Shown here: one piece after another, positions 27,621-36,452 of the stretch
How positions within the stretch are numbered: position 1 is the first letter of the stretch
Layout: each line of letters starts with the position of its first letter
From: Marinobacter xestospongiae
GTDB taxonomy: Bacteria > Pseudomonadota > Gammaproteobacteria > Pseudomonadales > Oleiphilaceae
NCBI RefSeq assembly: GCF_023156385.1
Contig: NZ_JAKZAK010000013.1
Span: 86,168-150,167, forward strand
DNA length: 64,000 bases
Reading direction: 5' to 3'
Made by a program: the position numbers and the translations under genes
The notes under the pieces: model-generated
What the model was told of the DNA's origin: nothing
The model's database searches: none
What the model saw: the letters and a program-made list of their open reading frames with translations, nothing else

Positions 27621-28766
27621 ATGACCGACGTTGATTCCCGCCTGTTGCCGTTTGAGGCCCTGCTGGCTGACATCTCAGAAGATGCACCTTGCGGTGATGA
27701 CACCCGTGAGGATGCATCGCCGCTGTCGCCCTATTTTACCCTCAAGGATGTGCGGAACCAGGCTCGTGCTCTGGAGCGGCAGGTGTTCTCTGATGAGGAT
27801 CCGCCGCAGATCTCCCAGTGGCGTCAGTTATTGGATGATATCCCGCCGCTGCTGAAAAGCCGTTCCAAGGACCTTGAGTTTGTGGCCTGGCTGATTGAGG
27901 CCCTGTGTCGCGAATACGGCTTTGACGGGGTCAGGGAAGGTTTTGATCTGGCCCGTGAAATGATTGAACGCCACTGGGATCAGATCTACCCGTCACCGGA
28001 TGAGGAAGGTCTGGATACCCGGATCTCGCCACTGGTTGGCCTTAATGGGGTCGATGGCGAGGGAACCCTGATTCGTCCCATCATTTCCGTGCCTTTGTTC
28101 TTCAGCAGCGACGGACACTATACCTTTGCCACCTGGCATGCCGAACAGGCCGCCGAGGTAGCGCGGCTAGATGAGGACAAGGCCGAAGCCCGTATTCGCA
28201 GTGGGTCGGTTTCACCGGAGGCGCTGGAAACCGCGGCCAAGGAAACACCGATTGAACACTTGGTGGCGATGCGGGTTGCCATTGAAGCTGCCAGCCAGTC
28301 CTTCGCTGCCCTGTCCGATGCCATGGACGAGGCCATGCACGGGGAGCCGCAGCCGACCACCAATATCCGTAAGGCGCTGGAACGCTGCCTGCTGATGCTC
28401 AACCACCACGCTGGTGAGCGTATTGATCAACATCTGTCCCAGCAGGCGGATGAAGCTGCTGAGGCGGTTGCTGTGGAAGAAGCCGCCAGCGCGGACGGGG
28501 AAGCGCCGGTTGCAGAGGGCCGACGCAGTGTGGATCCGGTCAAGGTGGCGATCGAGAGCCGTAAAGAAGCCCTCGAGCAGCTGCAGCGGTTATCTGATTT
28601 CTTTCTAAAGACTGAGCCGCATTCGCCGGTGTCCTATGCCATTACCCGGGCAGTTCGATGGAGCGAGCTGTCCTTGCCAGAACTTATGGAGGAGTTGATA
28701 GATGATGGCGGAGCCCGTGACGGGTTCTTCAAACTAACCGGTGTGCCTGCCCCCGAGCGGGAATGA
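27621..28766 (+). CDS. tssA: T6SS cap/assembly protein TssA
   Basis: 381 residues with the ImpA N-terminal domain (LLADISEDAPCGDD at 13-26 and LVAWL-type segment DLEFVAWLIEALCREYGFDGV). The C-terminal part ends with EPHSPVSYAITRAVRWSELSLPELM, the conserved tail of short TssA proteins. TssA guides baseplate maturation and tail extension. It is full length for the compact TssA class. Confidence 0.92.
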   Translation: MTDVDSRLLPFEALLADISEDAPCGDDTREDASPLSPYFTLKDVRNQARALERQVFSDEDPPQISQWRQLLDDIPPLLKSRSKDLEFVAWLIEALCREYGFDGVREGFDLAREMIERHWDQIYPSPDEEGLDTRISPLVGLNGVDGEGTLIRPIISVPLFFSSDGHYTFATWHAEQAAEVARLDEDKAEARIRSGSVSPEALETAAKETPIEHLVAMRVAIEAASQSFAALSDAMDEAMHGEPQPTTNIRKALERCLLMLNHHAGERIDQHLSQQADEAAEAVAVEEAASADGEAPVAEGRRSVDPVKVAIESRKEALEQLQRLSDFFLKTEPHSPVSYAITRAVRWSELSLPELMEELIDDGGARDGFFKLTGVPAPERE

Positions 28767-28808
28767 CCACTCGAAAACTAACAGTGACGCTCAACAGGAG
28801 ACAGCGAC

Positions 28809-29318
28809 ATGGAAAGCATCCACAACAAACTGTCCCGGGTCCGCAAGCCCCGGGTACACATTACCTATGACGTAGAAACGGAAGGGGCCCTGGTCAAGAA
28901 AGAGCTGCCGTTTGTTGTCGGTGTCATGGGGGATTTTTCCGGTAACAACAATACCGATCTGAAGCCGTTGAAGGATCGCCGCTTCATCCAGATCGACCGG
29001 GACAATTTTGACGACGTGCTGCGTCGTATGAGCCCGAAACTCAAGCTCAAGGTGAATAACAAGCTGGCGGATGACGATTCCCAGATGTCCGTTGAGCTGG
29101 CGTTCAATTCCATGGATGACTTTCAGCCGGCCGCGGTGGTCAATCAGGTAGAGCCTCTGCGACACCTGATGGAGACCCGTAACAAGCTGCGCGACCTGCT
29201 GACCAAAGTTGACCGGTCGGAAGAGCTGGAAGAGCTGCTGGAACGCGTACTGAATAACTCAGACGACCTGCAGGCGCTGAGTTCGGAACTGAATCGCACA
29301 GAGGAGGACAAGGAATGA
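28809..29318 (+). CDS. tssB: T6SS contractile sheath small subunit TssB
   Basis: 169 residues. Family blocks include [26 protein letters not shown] and [12 protein letters not shown]. TssB pairs with TssC to form the sheath; its N-terminus is also where TagJ binds. ATG 28809 has AGGAGAC upstream; the end overlaps tssC by 4 bases (ATGA), ensuring balanced synthesis. Confidence 0.96.
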   Translation: MESIHNKLSRVRKPRVHITYDVETEGALVKKELPFVVGVMGDFSGNNNTDLKPLKDRRFIQIDRDNFDDVLRRMSPKLKLKVNNKLADDDSQMSVELAFNSMDDFQPAAVVNQVEPLRHLMETRNKLRDLLTKVDRSEELEELLERVLNNSDDLQALSSELNRTEEDKE

Positions 29319-30811
29319 GTCTTGAAACCCAGGCTACGGACGCGGTTGTCGAAGAAGAAGGCGGAGCCCTCAGTCTTCTGGATCAGGCCATTGGTGCTAC
29401 CAAGCAGACTGAGAGCAGTCGAGCGGAGGAGCTGATCCGCACTCTGGCTGAAGAGGCGATGAAGGGGACGGTGACCTGGAACAAGAACCTGACCATCACG
29501 TTCTCCCAGGCTATTACCCGCATTGACCAGATGATTTCCAGCCAGCTGTCCGAGATCATGCATCAGGAAGAATTCCAGAAGCTGGAAGGTTCCTGGCGTG
29601 GCATGCACCACCTGGTGATGAACTCCGAAACCAGTGCCATGTTGAAGATCCGCGTGCTCAACCTGAGCAAGAAGGATCTTCATAAAGATCTGTCCAAGGC
29701 GGTGGAATTCGACCAGAGCCAGATCTTCAAGAAGATCTACGAGTCTGAGTTTGGCACCCCGGGCGGCGAACCATACGGTGTGATGATCGGTGACTATGAG
29801 TTCAGCAATCATCCGAATGACATCGAAACACTGGGCCTTATGTCCAACGTTGCGGCTGCCGGTTTCTGCCCGTTTGTGTCCGCCGGTGGATCCGGCCTGT
29901 TCGGTTTTGATAACTGGACCGAACTGTCCAAACCACGGGATCTTGAGAAAGTGTTCGAGTCCCTCGAGTACACCAAGTGGCGCTCGTTCCGCGACAGTGA
30001 GGATTCCCGCTTTGTTACCCTGACCATGCCTCGTGTTTTGGCGCGCCTGCCTTACGGCCAATCCACCAAACCGGTGGAAGAATTTGGTTTTGAAGAGTTC
30101 GAAGTGGACCCTGAAACCGGTATGGCGGTGCGCCCCGAGCACGAAGATTACTGTTGGATGAACGCGTCCTACGTGATGGGCAGCCGAATGACCAACGCCT
30201 TTGCCAAGTATGGTTTCTGCACCGCCATCCGTGGTGCTGAGGGCGGCGGTAAAGTTGAGGGGCTGCCGGCCCATATCTTCCGCAGTGATGATGGTGATCC
30301 TGACTTGAAATGCCCGACTGAAATCGGCATCACCGACCGTCGTGAGGCGGAGCTCAGCAAGCTTGGCTTCCTGCCACTGTGCCACTATAAGAATACCGAT
30401 TACGCCGTGTTCTTCGGTGCCCAGAGTTGCCAGAAGCCAAAGATCTACGACAACCCGGATGCTACGGCTAATGCCGCCATCTCGGCCCGTCTGCCGTACA
30501 TGATGGCCACCTCCCGCTTTGCCCATTACCTCAAGGTGATGGCTCGGGACAAGATTGGCTCCTTCATGGAGGCTGATGACGTTGAAAACTGGCTGAACCG
30601 CTGGATTCTCGGCTACGTTAATGCCTCCGAGGGCGGTGGTCAGGAAATCCGGGCCAAGTTCCCGCTGGCAGACGCCAAGGTCAAGGTGCGTGAGATCCCA
30701 GGTAGCCCGGGTTCCTACAACGCCATTGCCTGGTTGCGCCCCTGGCTGCAGATGGAGGAGCTCACTACCTCCCTGCGTCTGGTCGCAAAAATTCCAGAGA
30801 TTGGCAACTAA
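29315..30811 (+). CDS. tssC: T6SS contractile sheath large subunit TssC
   Basis: 498 residues. Typical blocks: [50 protein letters not shown] and the C-terminal handshake strands ending [11 protein letters not shown]. Coupled to tssB through a 4-base overlap and GAGGAGGACAAGG upstream. A strong hairpin follows the stop and separates it from a second TssC-like gene. Confidence 0.96.
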   Translation: MSLETQATDAVVEEEGGALSLLDQAIGATKQTESSRAEELIRTLAEEAMKGTVTWNKNLTITFSQAITRIDQMISSQLSEIMHQEEFQKLEGSWRGMHHLVMNSETSAMLKIRVLNLSKKDLHKDLSKAVEFDQSQIFKKIYESEFGTPGGEPYGVMIGDYEFSNHPNDIETLGLMSNVAAAGFCPFVSAGGSGLFGFDNWTELSKPRDLEKVFESLEYTKWRSFRDSEDSRFVTLTMPRVLARLPYGQSTKPVEEFGFEEFEVDPETGMAVRPEHEDYCWMNASYVMGSRMTNAFAKYGFCTAIRGAEGGGKVEGLPAHIFRSDDGDPDLKCPTEIGITDRREAELSKLGFLPLCHYKNTDYAVFFGAQSCQKPKIYDNPDATANAAISARLPYMMATSRFAHYLKVMARDKIGSFMEADDVENWLNRWILGYVNASEGGGQEIRAKFPLADAKVKVREIPGSPGSYNAIAWLRPWLQMEELTTSLRLVAKIPEIGN

Positions 30812-30812
30812 G

Positions 30813-30848
30813 ACCGTTTCCCGGGGCCCAGATGGGCCCCGGGACGGT
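30813..30848 (+). terminator. Intercistronic hairpin between tssC and the second tssC-like gene
   Basis: CCCGGGGCCC (30820-30829), loop AGAT, GGGCCCCGGG (30834-30843), extended by ACCGT/ACGGT outside a small bulge. It starts two bases after the tssC stop and ends before the next ribosome-binding site. It has only a short U pair after it, so it probably acts as an attenuator or 3' mRNA stabiliser that keeps TssBC more abundant than the downstream genes. Confidence 0.65.
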
Positions 30849-30859
30849 TTGGAGTCCTC

Positions 30860-32377
30860 ATGAGCGCAGCGTTGTCGTTTGTCGACAAGGATTATCTGAA
30901 TCAGCGGAAGTCGCGCAAATCCCACCAACCGGGACTGAACCGGGGGTTGGCGGAGCGCTTGGTGGCTGAGTCTGACGATCAGCGGGCACTGATGCTATTC
31001 CTCAGTCAGTATCATGGACGTGCGGGCTGGACCTCGGATGAGGTTCGGGCGGCACTGTCGAAGGTGATCCTGAAGCTGGACCGCCTGCTCAATGCCCAGC
31101 TCAATGAAATCCTGCATCACCCCGAGTTTCAGGACCTGGAAGCCAACTGGCGGGGTGTCAGCCTGCTGGTGGAGCAGGCTGCACTGGATGATCGACAGGA
31201 TGCGGTGAGGATCAAGGTTCTGGATGCCTCTTGGGAAACCGTTGCTGCGGACCTGGGTCGAGCGATCGAGTTCGATCAGTCGCGACTGTTTGCCAAGGTG
31301 TATTCGGAGGAGTTTGGCAGCCCGGGTGGTGAGCCGTTTGGCTTGCTGTTGGGCACGTACAGCGTCAGTCATCGGACCCGCGGCGGTGCAGCCAACCTGG
31401 ACACCCTTCGGGAGCTGGCCCAGGTAGCAGCAGCTGCGTTCTCACCGTTGATTCTCAATGCGGCTCCCAGCTTCTTTGGCGTTGATAACTATGCAGAGCT
31501 AACCGGTGTTCGCGACCTGGAAAGCCATTTTTCCCAAGTGGAGCTGACGGGTTGGCGCTCGCTGCGGGAAGTGGAGGACGCGCGTTTTCTCGGCCTGGCG
31601 GTGCCCCGAATGCTGATGCGCCCCCCTCACCGGGAACTGGGCGAGGGCGCCGAAGCCTTCGGATTTCTTGAGCATCGGCAGGTGACCGACAAGGACTATC
31701 TGTGGGGGCCGGCCTGTTTTGCCTTCGGTACCGTGGCCATCCGGGCATTCTGTGAATCCGGCTGGTTCTCCCATATTAGGGGCTTTCGTGCTGGCCGGGT
31801 GGCCCATGGCACCGTCGACAACATGCCGGAAATCTCCGACATCAACCGAACAGGGCGCCTGTTCCCGACACGCCAGGCAGTGGACTGGCAAATCAGTGAC
31901 CGGATGGAAAAAGCCCTTGCCGAGGAGGGGTTTCTGCCGTTGGTGCCTTTGCCCAACACCCCCATGTTGGTGTTTCACTCGGTGCCTTCGATCCAGCAGC
32001 CGAAAACGTACGAGCCGCTGGCTGCCAGTGTCAGCGCCAAGCTGTCGGCCATGCTGCACTACATCCTTTGCGTGTCCCGTTTCGCTCATTACCTCAAAGT
32101 GATGGGGCGGGATCGTGTGGGGGGCTACCGTACCCCGGAGGAATGCGAGTCCCAGCTGCAACGCTGGATACACGGCTACACCATGGCTACCGAAGGCGCC
32201 TCGGATGAACTGCGGGCGCGCTTCCCGCTGCGTGATGCCAAAGTGTCCGTCAAGGCGCGGGCCGGCGAACCAGGTAAATATTACTCGATCATACACCTTC
32301 AGCCCCACTTTCAGCTGGACCAACTGGTCACCGGAATGCGGCTGATTACGGAATTGACACCGGTGGACGGGCATTAG
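30860..32377 (+). CDS. Second TssC-family protein (ImpD type)
   Basis: 505 residues, clearly paralogous to Tss[51 protein letters not shown] and a similar end (RLITELTPVDG). It carries an N-terminal extension of about 50 residues and differs over much of its length. Paired impC/impD (TssC41/TssC40 in Agrobacterium) genes are known in this T6SS class; the role of the second copy is not settled, possibly a minor sheath or baseplate-proximal component. It lacks its own adjacent tssB. Confidence 0.9.
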   Translation: MSAALSFVDKDYLNQRKSRKSHQPGLNRGLAERLVAESDDQRALMLFLSQYHGRAGWTSDEVRAALSKVILKLDRLLNAQLNEILHHPEFQDLEANWRGVSLLVEQAALDDRQDAVRIKVLDASWETVAADLGRAIEFDQSRLFAKVYSEEFGSPGGEPFGLLLGTYSVSHRTRGGAANLDTLRELAQVAAAAFSPLILNAAPSFFGVDNYAELTGVRDLESHFSQVELTGWRSLREVEDARFLGLAVPRMLMRPPHRELGEGAEAFGFLEHRQVTDKDYLWGPACFAFGTVAIRAFCESGWFSHIRGFRAGRVAHGTVDNMPEISDINRTGRLFPTRQAVDWQISDRMEKALAEEGFLPLVPLPNTPMLVFHSVPSIQQPKTYEPLAASVSAKLSAMLHYILCVSRFAHYLKVMGRDRVGGYRTPEECESQLQRWIHGYTMATEGASDELRARFPLRDAKVSVKARAGEPGKYYSIIHLQPHFQLDQLVTGMRLITELTPVDGH

Positions 32378-32417
32378 CCCGCACTGCCACATGAGTTGAC
32401 ATTTGGAGGACTCAGGA

Positions 32418-33215
32418 ATGGATGCCATCAAGCAGCATCTGGCCAGCGGACAACTGCAGCAGGCCATTGAAGAAGCAACGCAGATGATCAAGGCCCAGCC
32501 CGGCGCCGCCGATCTGCGCGCATCACTGATCGAGCTGCTGTGTGTGGCCGGTCAACTGGAGCGAGCCGACGAAATGCTGGGCTCACTGGCCCGCCACCAC
32601 CCGGACTGGCTTGCCGGTGCCGCCAACCTGCGCCAGCTGATCCGGGCTCAGCAGTCTCGCCTGGCGTTTCGGGAAGGCAAACTGGCCGAGGAAGTCGTGG
32701 CTACGGAAGGCGCAGACTTGGAAGCCCTGCTGGCGCTGCGACTGGCCCTGAGCCAGGACGACGTAGCGGCGGCAGAACAGGAAGCAGCGAAACTGGAACA
32801 GACCCGCACGGCGGCGACCTTCCGTTTTGGCGACGCTGAGGGAGATGCCCGGGATTGTGACGACGCCCTGTGTGGCTTCATCGAGGCCCTGGGGGCCGAT
32901 GGCCACTTTTACCTCTGGCGCTGGTCTGAGATTGAGGCCATCGACTTCCACCCGCCGACGTCACCGGTTGAGCTGATCTGGCGTCGGGCGGACGTGGAGC
33001 TGGTATCCGGCAAGCAGGGCGAGGTGTTTATACCGCTGACCTACGTCGATAGCCAGTCCGACGAGGAGCGGCTGGGCCGGGTGACCGATTGGCAGGAGCG
33101 GTCGGAAGGATTGATCACTGGCATCGGTCTCAAGCTGTTCCTGGTTGGCGATGACGCCATCAGTCTGGAATCGCTGAAGCGCGTCGAGCGCGTCGAGCTT
33201 GCTCATGCCGGTTGA
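32418..33215 (+). CDS. tagJ: T6SS accessory protein TagJ (ImpE family)
   Basis: 265 residues from ATG 32418 (GGAGGACTCAGGA upstream). The N-terminal helical repeats (residues 1-130, LASGQLQQAIEEATQMIKAQPGAADLRASLIELLCVAG) resemble tetratricopeptide repeats. The C-terminal domain contains the ImpE block HFYLWRWSEIEAIDFHPP and RRADVEL. TagJ binds the TssB N-terminus and may modulate sheath recycling by ClpV. It overlaps tssE by 11 bases. Confidence 0.92.
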   Translation: MDAIKQHLASGQLQQAIEEATQMIKAQPGAADLRASLIELLCVAGQLERADEMLGSLARHHPDWLAGAANLRQLIRAQQSRLAFREGKLAEEVVATEGADLEALLALRLALSQDDVAAAEQEAAKLEQTRTAATFRFGDAEGDARDCDDALCGFIEALGADGHFYLWRWSEIEAIDFHPPTSPVELIWRRADVELVSGKQGEVFIPLTYVDSQSDEERLGRVTDWQERSEGLITGIGLKLFLVGDDAISLESLKRVERVELAHAG

Positions 33216-33666
33216 TAGCTCGGTCCGCCTGCAGATGAGCCTTTTGGACCGGCTCGCCGCCGACGGCAATGCCCGGGCCACGGTTTCGTCCATCCGCCAG
33301 TCGGTGCGTCAGGACCTGGAAGCGCTGCTGAACACCCGCCGTTCCTGGCTGGAGCTGCCGGCGGAACTGCGGGAGCTGAAACAGTCGGTGCTGGGATTCG
33401 GATTGCCGGACTTCACCGTTATGGACCTCAGTACTACTGATGCCCGGCAATGGTTATGCGAGGAGATTCGTCAGACTATTATCCGCTTCGAACCACGCCT
33501 GGCCCGGGTGACGGTTGAAGCGGAAGATGGGGACACCCCTTTGGATCGACAGCTGAGACTGCGTATCGATGCCATTCTGCTGGTGGACCCGGTGCCGGAG
33601 CCGGTGGCGTTTCAGTCCGACCTCGAGCCTATTAACCTGTCGATGACCCTGCAGGAGTGTGCGTGA
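33205..33666 (+). CDS. tssE: T6SS baseplate subunit TssE (gp25-like)
   Basis: 153 residues from ATG 33205, inside the 3' end of tagJ. The GPW/gp25 pattern is present: SVRQDLEALLNTRR, LGFGLPDFTVMDL, the EEIRQTIIRFEPRLARVTV strand-helix block, and RLRIDAILL. TssE joins TssF and TssG in the baseplate wedge and nucleates the sheath. The tssF start lies two bases after its stop. Confidence 0.93.
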   Translation: MPVDSSVRLQMSLLDRLAADGNARATVSSIRQSVRQDLEALLNTRRSWLELPAELRELKQSVLGFGLPDFTVMDLSTTDARQWLCEEIRQTIIRFEPRLARVTVEAEDGDTPLDRQLRLRIDAILLVDPVPEPVAFQSDLEPINLSMTLQECA

Positions 33667-33667
33667 T

Positions 33668-35482
33668 ATGAGTGACGAACTCCTCCAGTACTATAACCGC
33701 GAATTGGCCTACCTGCGTCGTCAGGGGGCCGAGTTTGCCAAGGCCTACCCCAAGGTGGCGGGTAACCTGCGGGTGAGCGACGAGTCGGTGGAAGATCCCC
33801 ATGTCTCGCGTTTGCTGGAGGGGGTCGCATTCCTGACCGCCCAGATCCGTCAGCGACTGGACGATCATTTTCCGGAGTTGACCAGCATCCTGATGGGCAA
33901 CCTGTTCCCGGACTACATGGCGCCGATTCCATCGATGACGATCCTGCAACTCGCCGCTGGTGCCTCGCAGACCCATTGCGCCGCCCTTGATCCGCAGCAG
34001 CGCTATGAAACCCAGGTCGAACGGATGCCGGCGTGTGAGTTCCGCTCGCCATCCAGTCACTATCTGGCGCCGGTGGAGGTGGTTTCCGGGGCCTTTGAGA
34101 ACGCGCCCTTTGATGCTCCCCGTCCTGCTGGCTCGGAAGGGGCCCAGAGTGTGATCAAGCTGCGTCTGAAGTCGACGCTGCCATTCAGTGAGATTGATCT
34201 GCCGTCGTTGCGGTTCTACCTCCACGGCCAGACCCACCTGAGCAACGAGCTGTATGATCTGATCCATCGATCCGGTGTGGGTTTCGCGGTGGTACCGACC
34301 CACGACACCCGTCAGATCCGTTTCTTTGGCGCCAAGCAGTTGCAGCCGGTGGGTTTTGAGCCGGAAGACGCGTTGGTGCCGTATCGCAAGCGCAGCTTTG
34401 ACGGCTTCCGTCTACTGGTGGAGTTTTTCCTGTTTCCCGAAAAATTTCTGTTTGCCGACCTGTCGGACCTGGCAGGCACCTGGCCGGAACACGACGAAGT
34501 CGACCTGTACATCTACCTCGGTGAACAGTCGAGCGAGCAGGAAAAGAGCTTTGTACCGGAGCACATGAGGTTGTGGTGTGTGCCGGCAGTGAATCTGTTT
34601 GACGAGTCTCTGGAACCAGTCGCCAATGATGGCAGCTGCCATGAGCACCGGCTGGTATCCCGGTTCCGTGGTGCGGAAACCTTTGAAGTGGTCAGTGTTC
34701 AGTCGGTCAGCCTGGTGGAGAACGAGAACATCCGTGAGATGGCTCCCTTCTACGGTCTCGGCCATCCCCGCTGGCAATCCGGGCTTGATGTCTACTGGCA
34801 CCTTGGCCGCCGGGACGCGGACTGGGCGGGCGGCCAGTTTGAGCCGGGTTTTGAGACCTACCTGTCGCTGGTGGACCGGCGTTTCAACCACCGTACCCAG
34901 GATGATCTGCCAGAAGACGAGACCCTGATGGTCAATGCCTGGTGCTGTAACCGCAACATTCCGGAGCGGCTGCCCTTCGGCGGTGGCGAGCCCCGGTTCC
35001 GGGCTATCGGTGAACCGCTGGTGGAGGAAGCGGTGGCGCTGGTGCCACCGACCGCAACCACCCGTCCGGACCTGTCAGACGGTACCCGTTGGGAGTTTAT
35101 CCAGCAGCTCAACCTGGAACACTTTGCCGGTGACGATGCCCTGGAACGCCTGAAGGCGGTGTTGCAGCTGCACGATTTCCGCCACACCCCGGAGACCCAG
35201 GCACTCATCGAAGGCATTGAAGACGTGACCATGAAGCGCGTGGCTGCCCGGGTTGGCAAAGGGGTCCACAGCGGCCTGTGCCAGGGCACCGAAATCCAGG
35301 TCACCTTCTCCAAGCCCAGCTATGCCGGCACCAGTATTTACCTGTTTTCGGCCATCCTGGATCGCTTCTTTGCCCAGTTTACCCAGGTCAATACCTTTAC
35401 CCGTGTGCGCATCCGCCTTGGTGGTCATCACCGTGACTATTGCCTGTGGCCAGCTCGCGCAGGCGAGCGGGAGCTGCTCTGA
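33668..35482 (+). CDS. tssF: T6SS baseplate subunit TssF
   Basis: 604 residues from ATG 33668. The signature opening YYNRELAYLRRQGAEFAK and HVSRLLEGVAFLTAQIRQRLDD are diagnostic of TssF (VasA/ImpG). Two TssF per TssG form the wedge core. The TGA stop overlaps the tssG ATG by one base (TGATG), indicating coupled translation. Confidence 0.95.
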   Translation: MSDELLQYYNRELAYLRRQGAEFAKAYPKVAGNLRVSDESVEDPHVSRLLEGVAFLTAQIRQRLDDHFPELTSILMGNLFPDYMAPIPSMTILQLAAGASQTHCAALDPQQRYETQVERMPACEFRSPSSHYLAPVEVVSGAFENAPFDAPRPAGSEGAQSVIKLRLKSTLPFSEIDLPSLRFYLHGQTHLSNELYDLIHRSGVGFAVVPTHDTRQIRFFGAKQLQPVGFEPEDALVPYRKRSFDGFRLLVEFFLFPEKFLFADLSDLAGTWPEHDEVDLYIYLGEQSSEQEKSFVPEHMRLWCVPAVNLFDESLEPVANDGSCHEHRLVSRFRGAETFEVVSVQSVSLVENENIREMAPFYGLGHPRWQSGLDVYWHLGRRDADWAGGQFEPGFETYLSLVDRRFNHRTQDDLPEDETLMVNAWCCNRNIPERLPFGGGEPRFRAIGEPLVEEAVALVPPTATTRPDLSDGTRWEFIQQLNLEHFAGDDALERLKAVLQLHDFRHTPETQALIEGIEDVTMKRVAARVGKGVHSGLCQGTEIQVTFSKPSYAGTSIYLFSAILDRFFAQFTQVNTFTRVRIRLGGHHRDYCLWPARAGERELL

Positions 35483-36447
35483 TGGCAACGCCGACCACCC
35501 TGTACCGCGCTGTGTGGAAAGCCGAACGACAGCTGGTTGGTGACCGGAAAGGTTATCACCGGGTTGGCCATGACGGTTGGCCGAAGAAAGAGGTGGTGCG
35601 TTTCCGCTCGAGCCAGAACCTTGGGTTTGCCGGCCAGGATCTGGTGACACAGCGCGCCCAGCGTAGTGAAGACGGTGTCGTGCAACACGATCTGACGGTT
35701 GATCTGATGGGACTGACCGGTGCGCGAGGGGCGTTGCCAGCATGCTTTACCGAGCGGGTGCTGGAGTTGGTCAAGCAGAAGTCGCCGGCCACCCGGGATT
35801 TTCTGGATCTCTTCAACCATCGCCTGGTTTCACTGCTTTACCGCAGCTGGGAGAAAACCCAGCCTGCGGTTCATCAGGAGCGTGAGGAAGAAGACATCTT
35901 CACCTACATCCTCAAGACCCTGACCGGTTGTGAGGAAAACTGGCAACTCTATTACGGCGCGGCCTTCGCCCGCCATGCCCGCTCCGGCAGTATGTTACGG
36001 GCGGTGTTGGAAGACATTACCGGTATGCCGGTGGATGTCCGTGCGATGCAGGGGGAATGGGCCCAGGTGTCCCCGGACGATCAGTCCCGGCTGCCAGACG
36101 ACGATTGTCCCAAGGGGCAGTTTGCCAACCTTGGCGGGGCGATCCTCGGTAGCCGGGTGTGGATTGCGGACAAGGGCGTGGAAGTGGTTTTCCGTCCCAA
36201 ATCCCGGGAAGAATTGGTCACGGTGCTGCCTGGCGGTGCCTACAGCAAGACCTTGTTACAGGTAACCCAGCGTCTGGTCAGTGGCCAGACCCGGGTTCGT
36301 TATCGGTTGTCGGCCCGTGCCGCCCACCTGACCCACACGATACTGGGGCAGCAGGGCAAGCTCGGCGCTGACAGTTTTATTGGGGCCCGACCGGAATCAA
36401 CCAAAATGGTCGAGGTCAGTTTCAAGCCAAGCCAAGGAAAGGATTGA
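35482..36447 (+). CDS. tssG: T6SS baseplate subunit TssG
   Basis: 321 residues from ATG 35482 overlapping the tssF stop. Family features are DFLDLFNHRLVSLLYRSWEK and the C-terminal RVRYRLSARAAHLTHTILGQ...LGADSFIG. Completes the TssE-TssF-TssG baseplate cluster; clpV starts six bases after its stop. Confidence 0.93.
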   Translation: MATPTTLYRAVWKAERQLVGDRKGYHRVGHDGWPKKEVVRFRSSQNLGFAGQDLVTQRAQRSEDGVVQHDLTVDLMGLTGARGALPACFTERVLELVKQKSPATRDFLDLFNHRLVSLLYRSWEKTQPAVHQEREEEDIFTYILKTLTGCEENWQLYYGAAFARHARSGSMLRAVLEDITGMPVDVRAMQGEWAQVSPDDQSRLPDDDCPKGQFANLGGAILGSRVWIADKGVEVVFRPKSREELVTVLPGGAYSKTLLQVTQRLVSGQTRVRYRLSARAAHLTHTILGQQGKLGADSFIGARPESTKMVEVSFKPSQGKD

Positions 36448-36452
36448 ATAGC

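Noticed and set aside
29144..30928. Long minus-strand open frame opposite tssC
   Set aside because: Overlaps the whole of tssC and has no start support.
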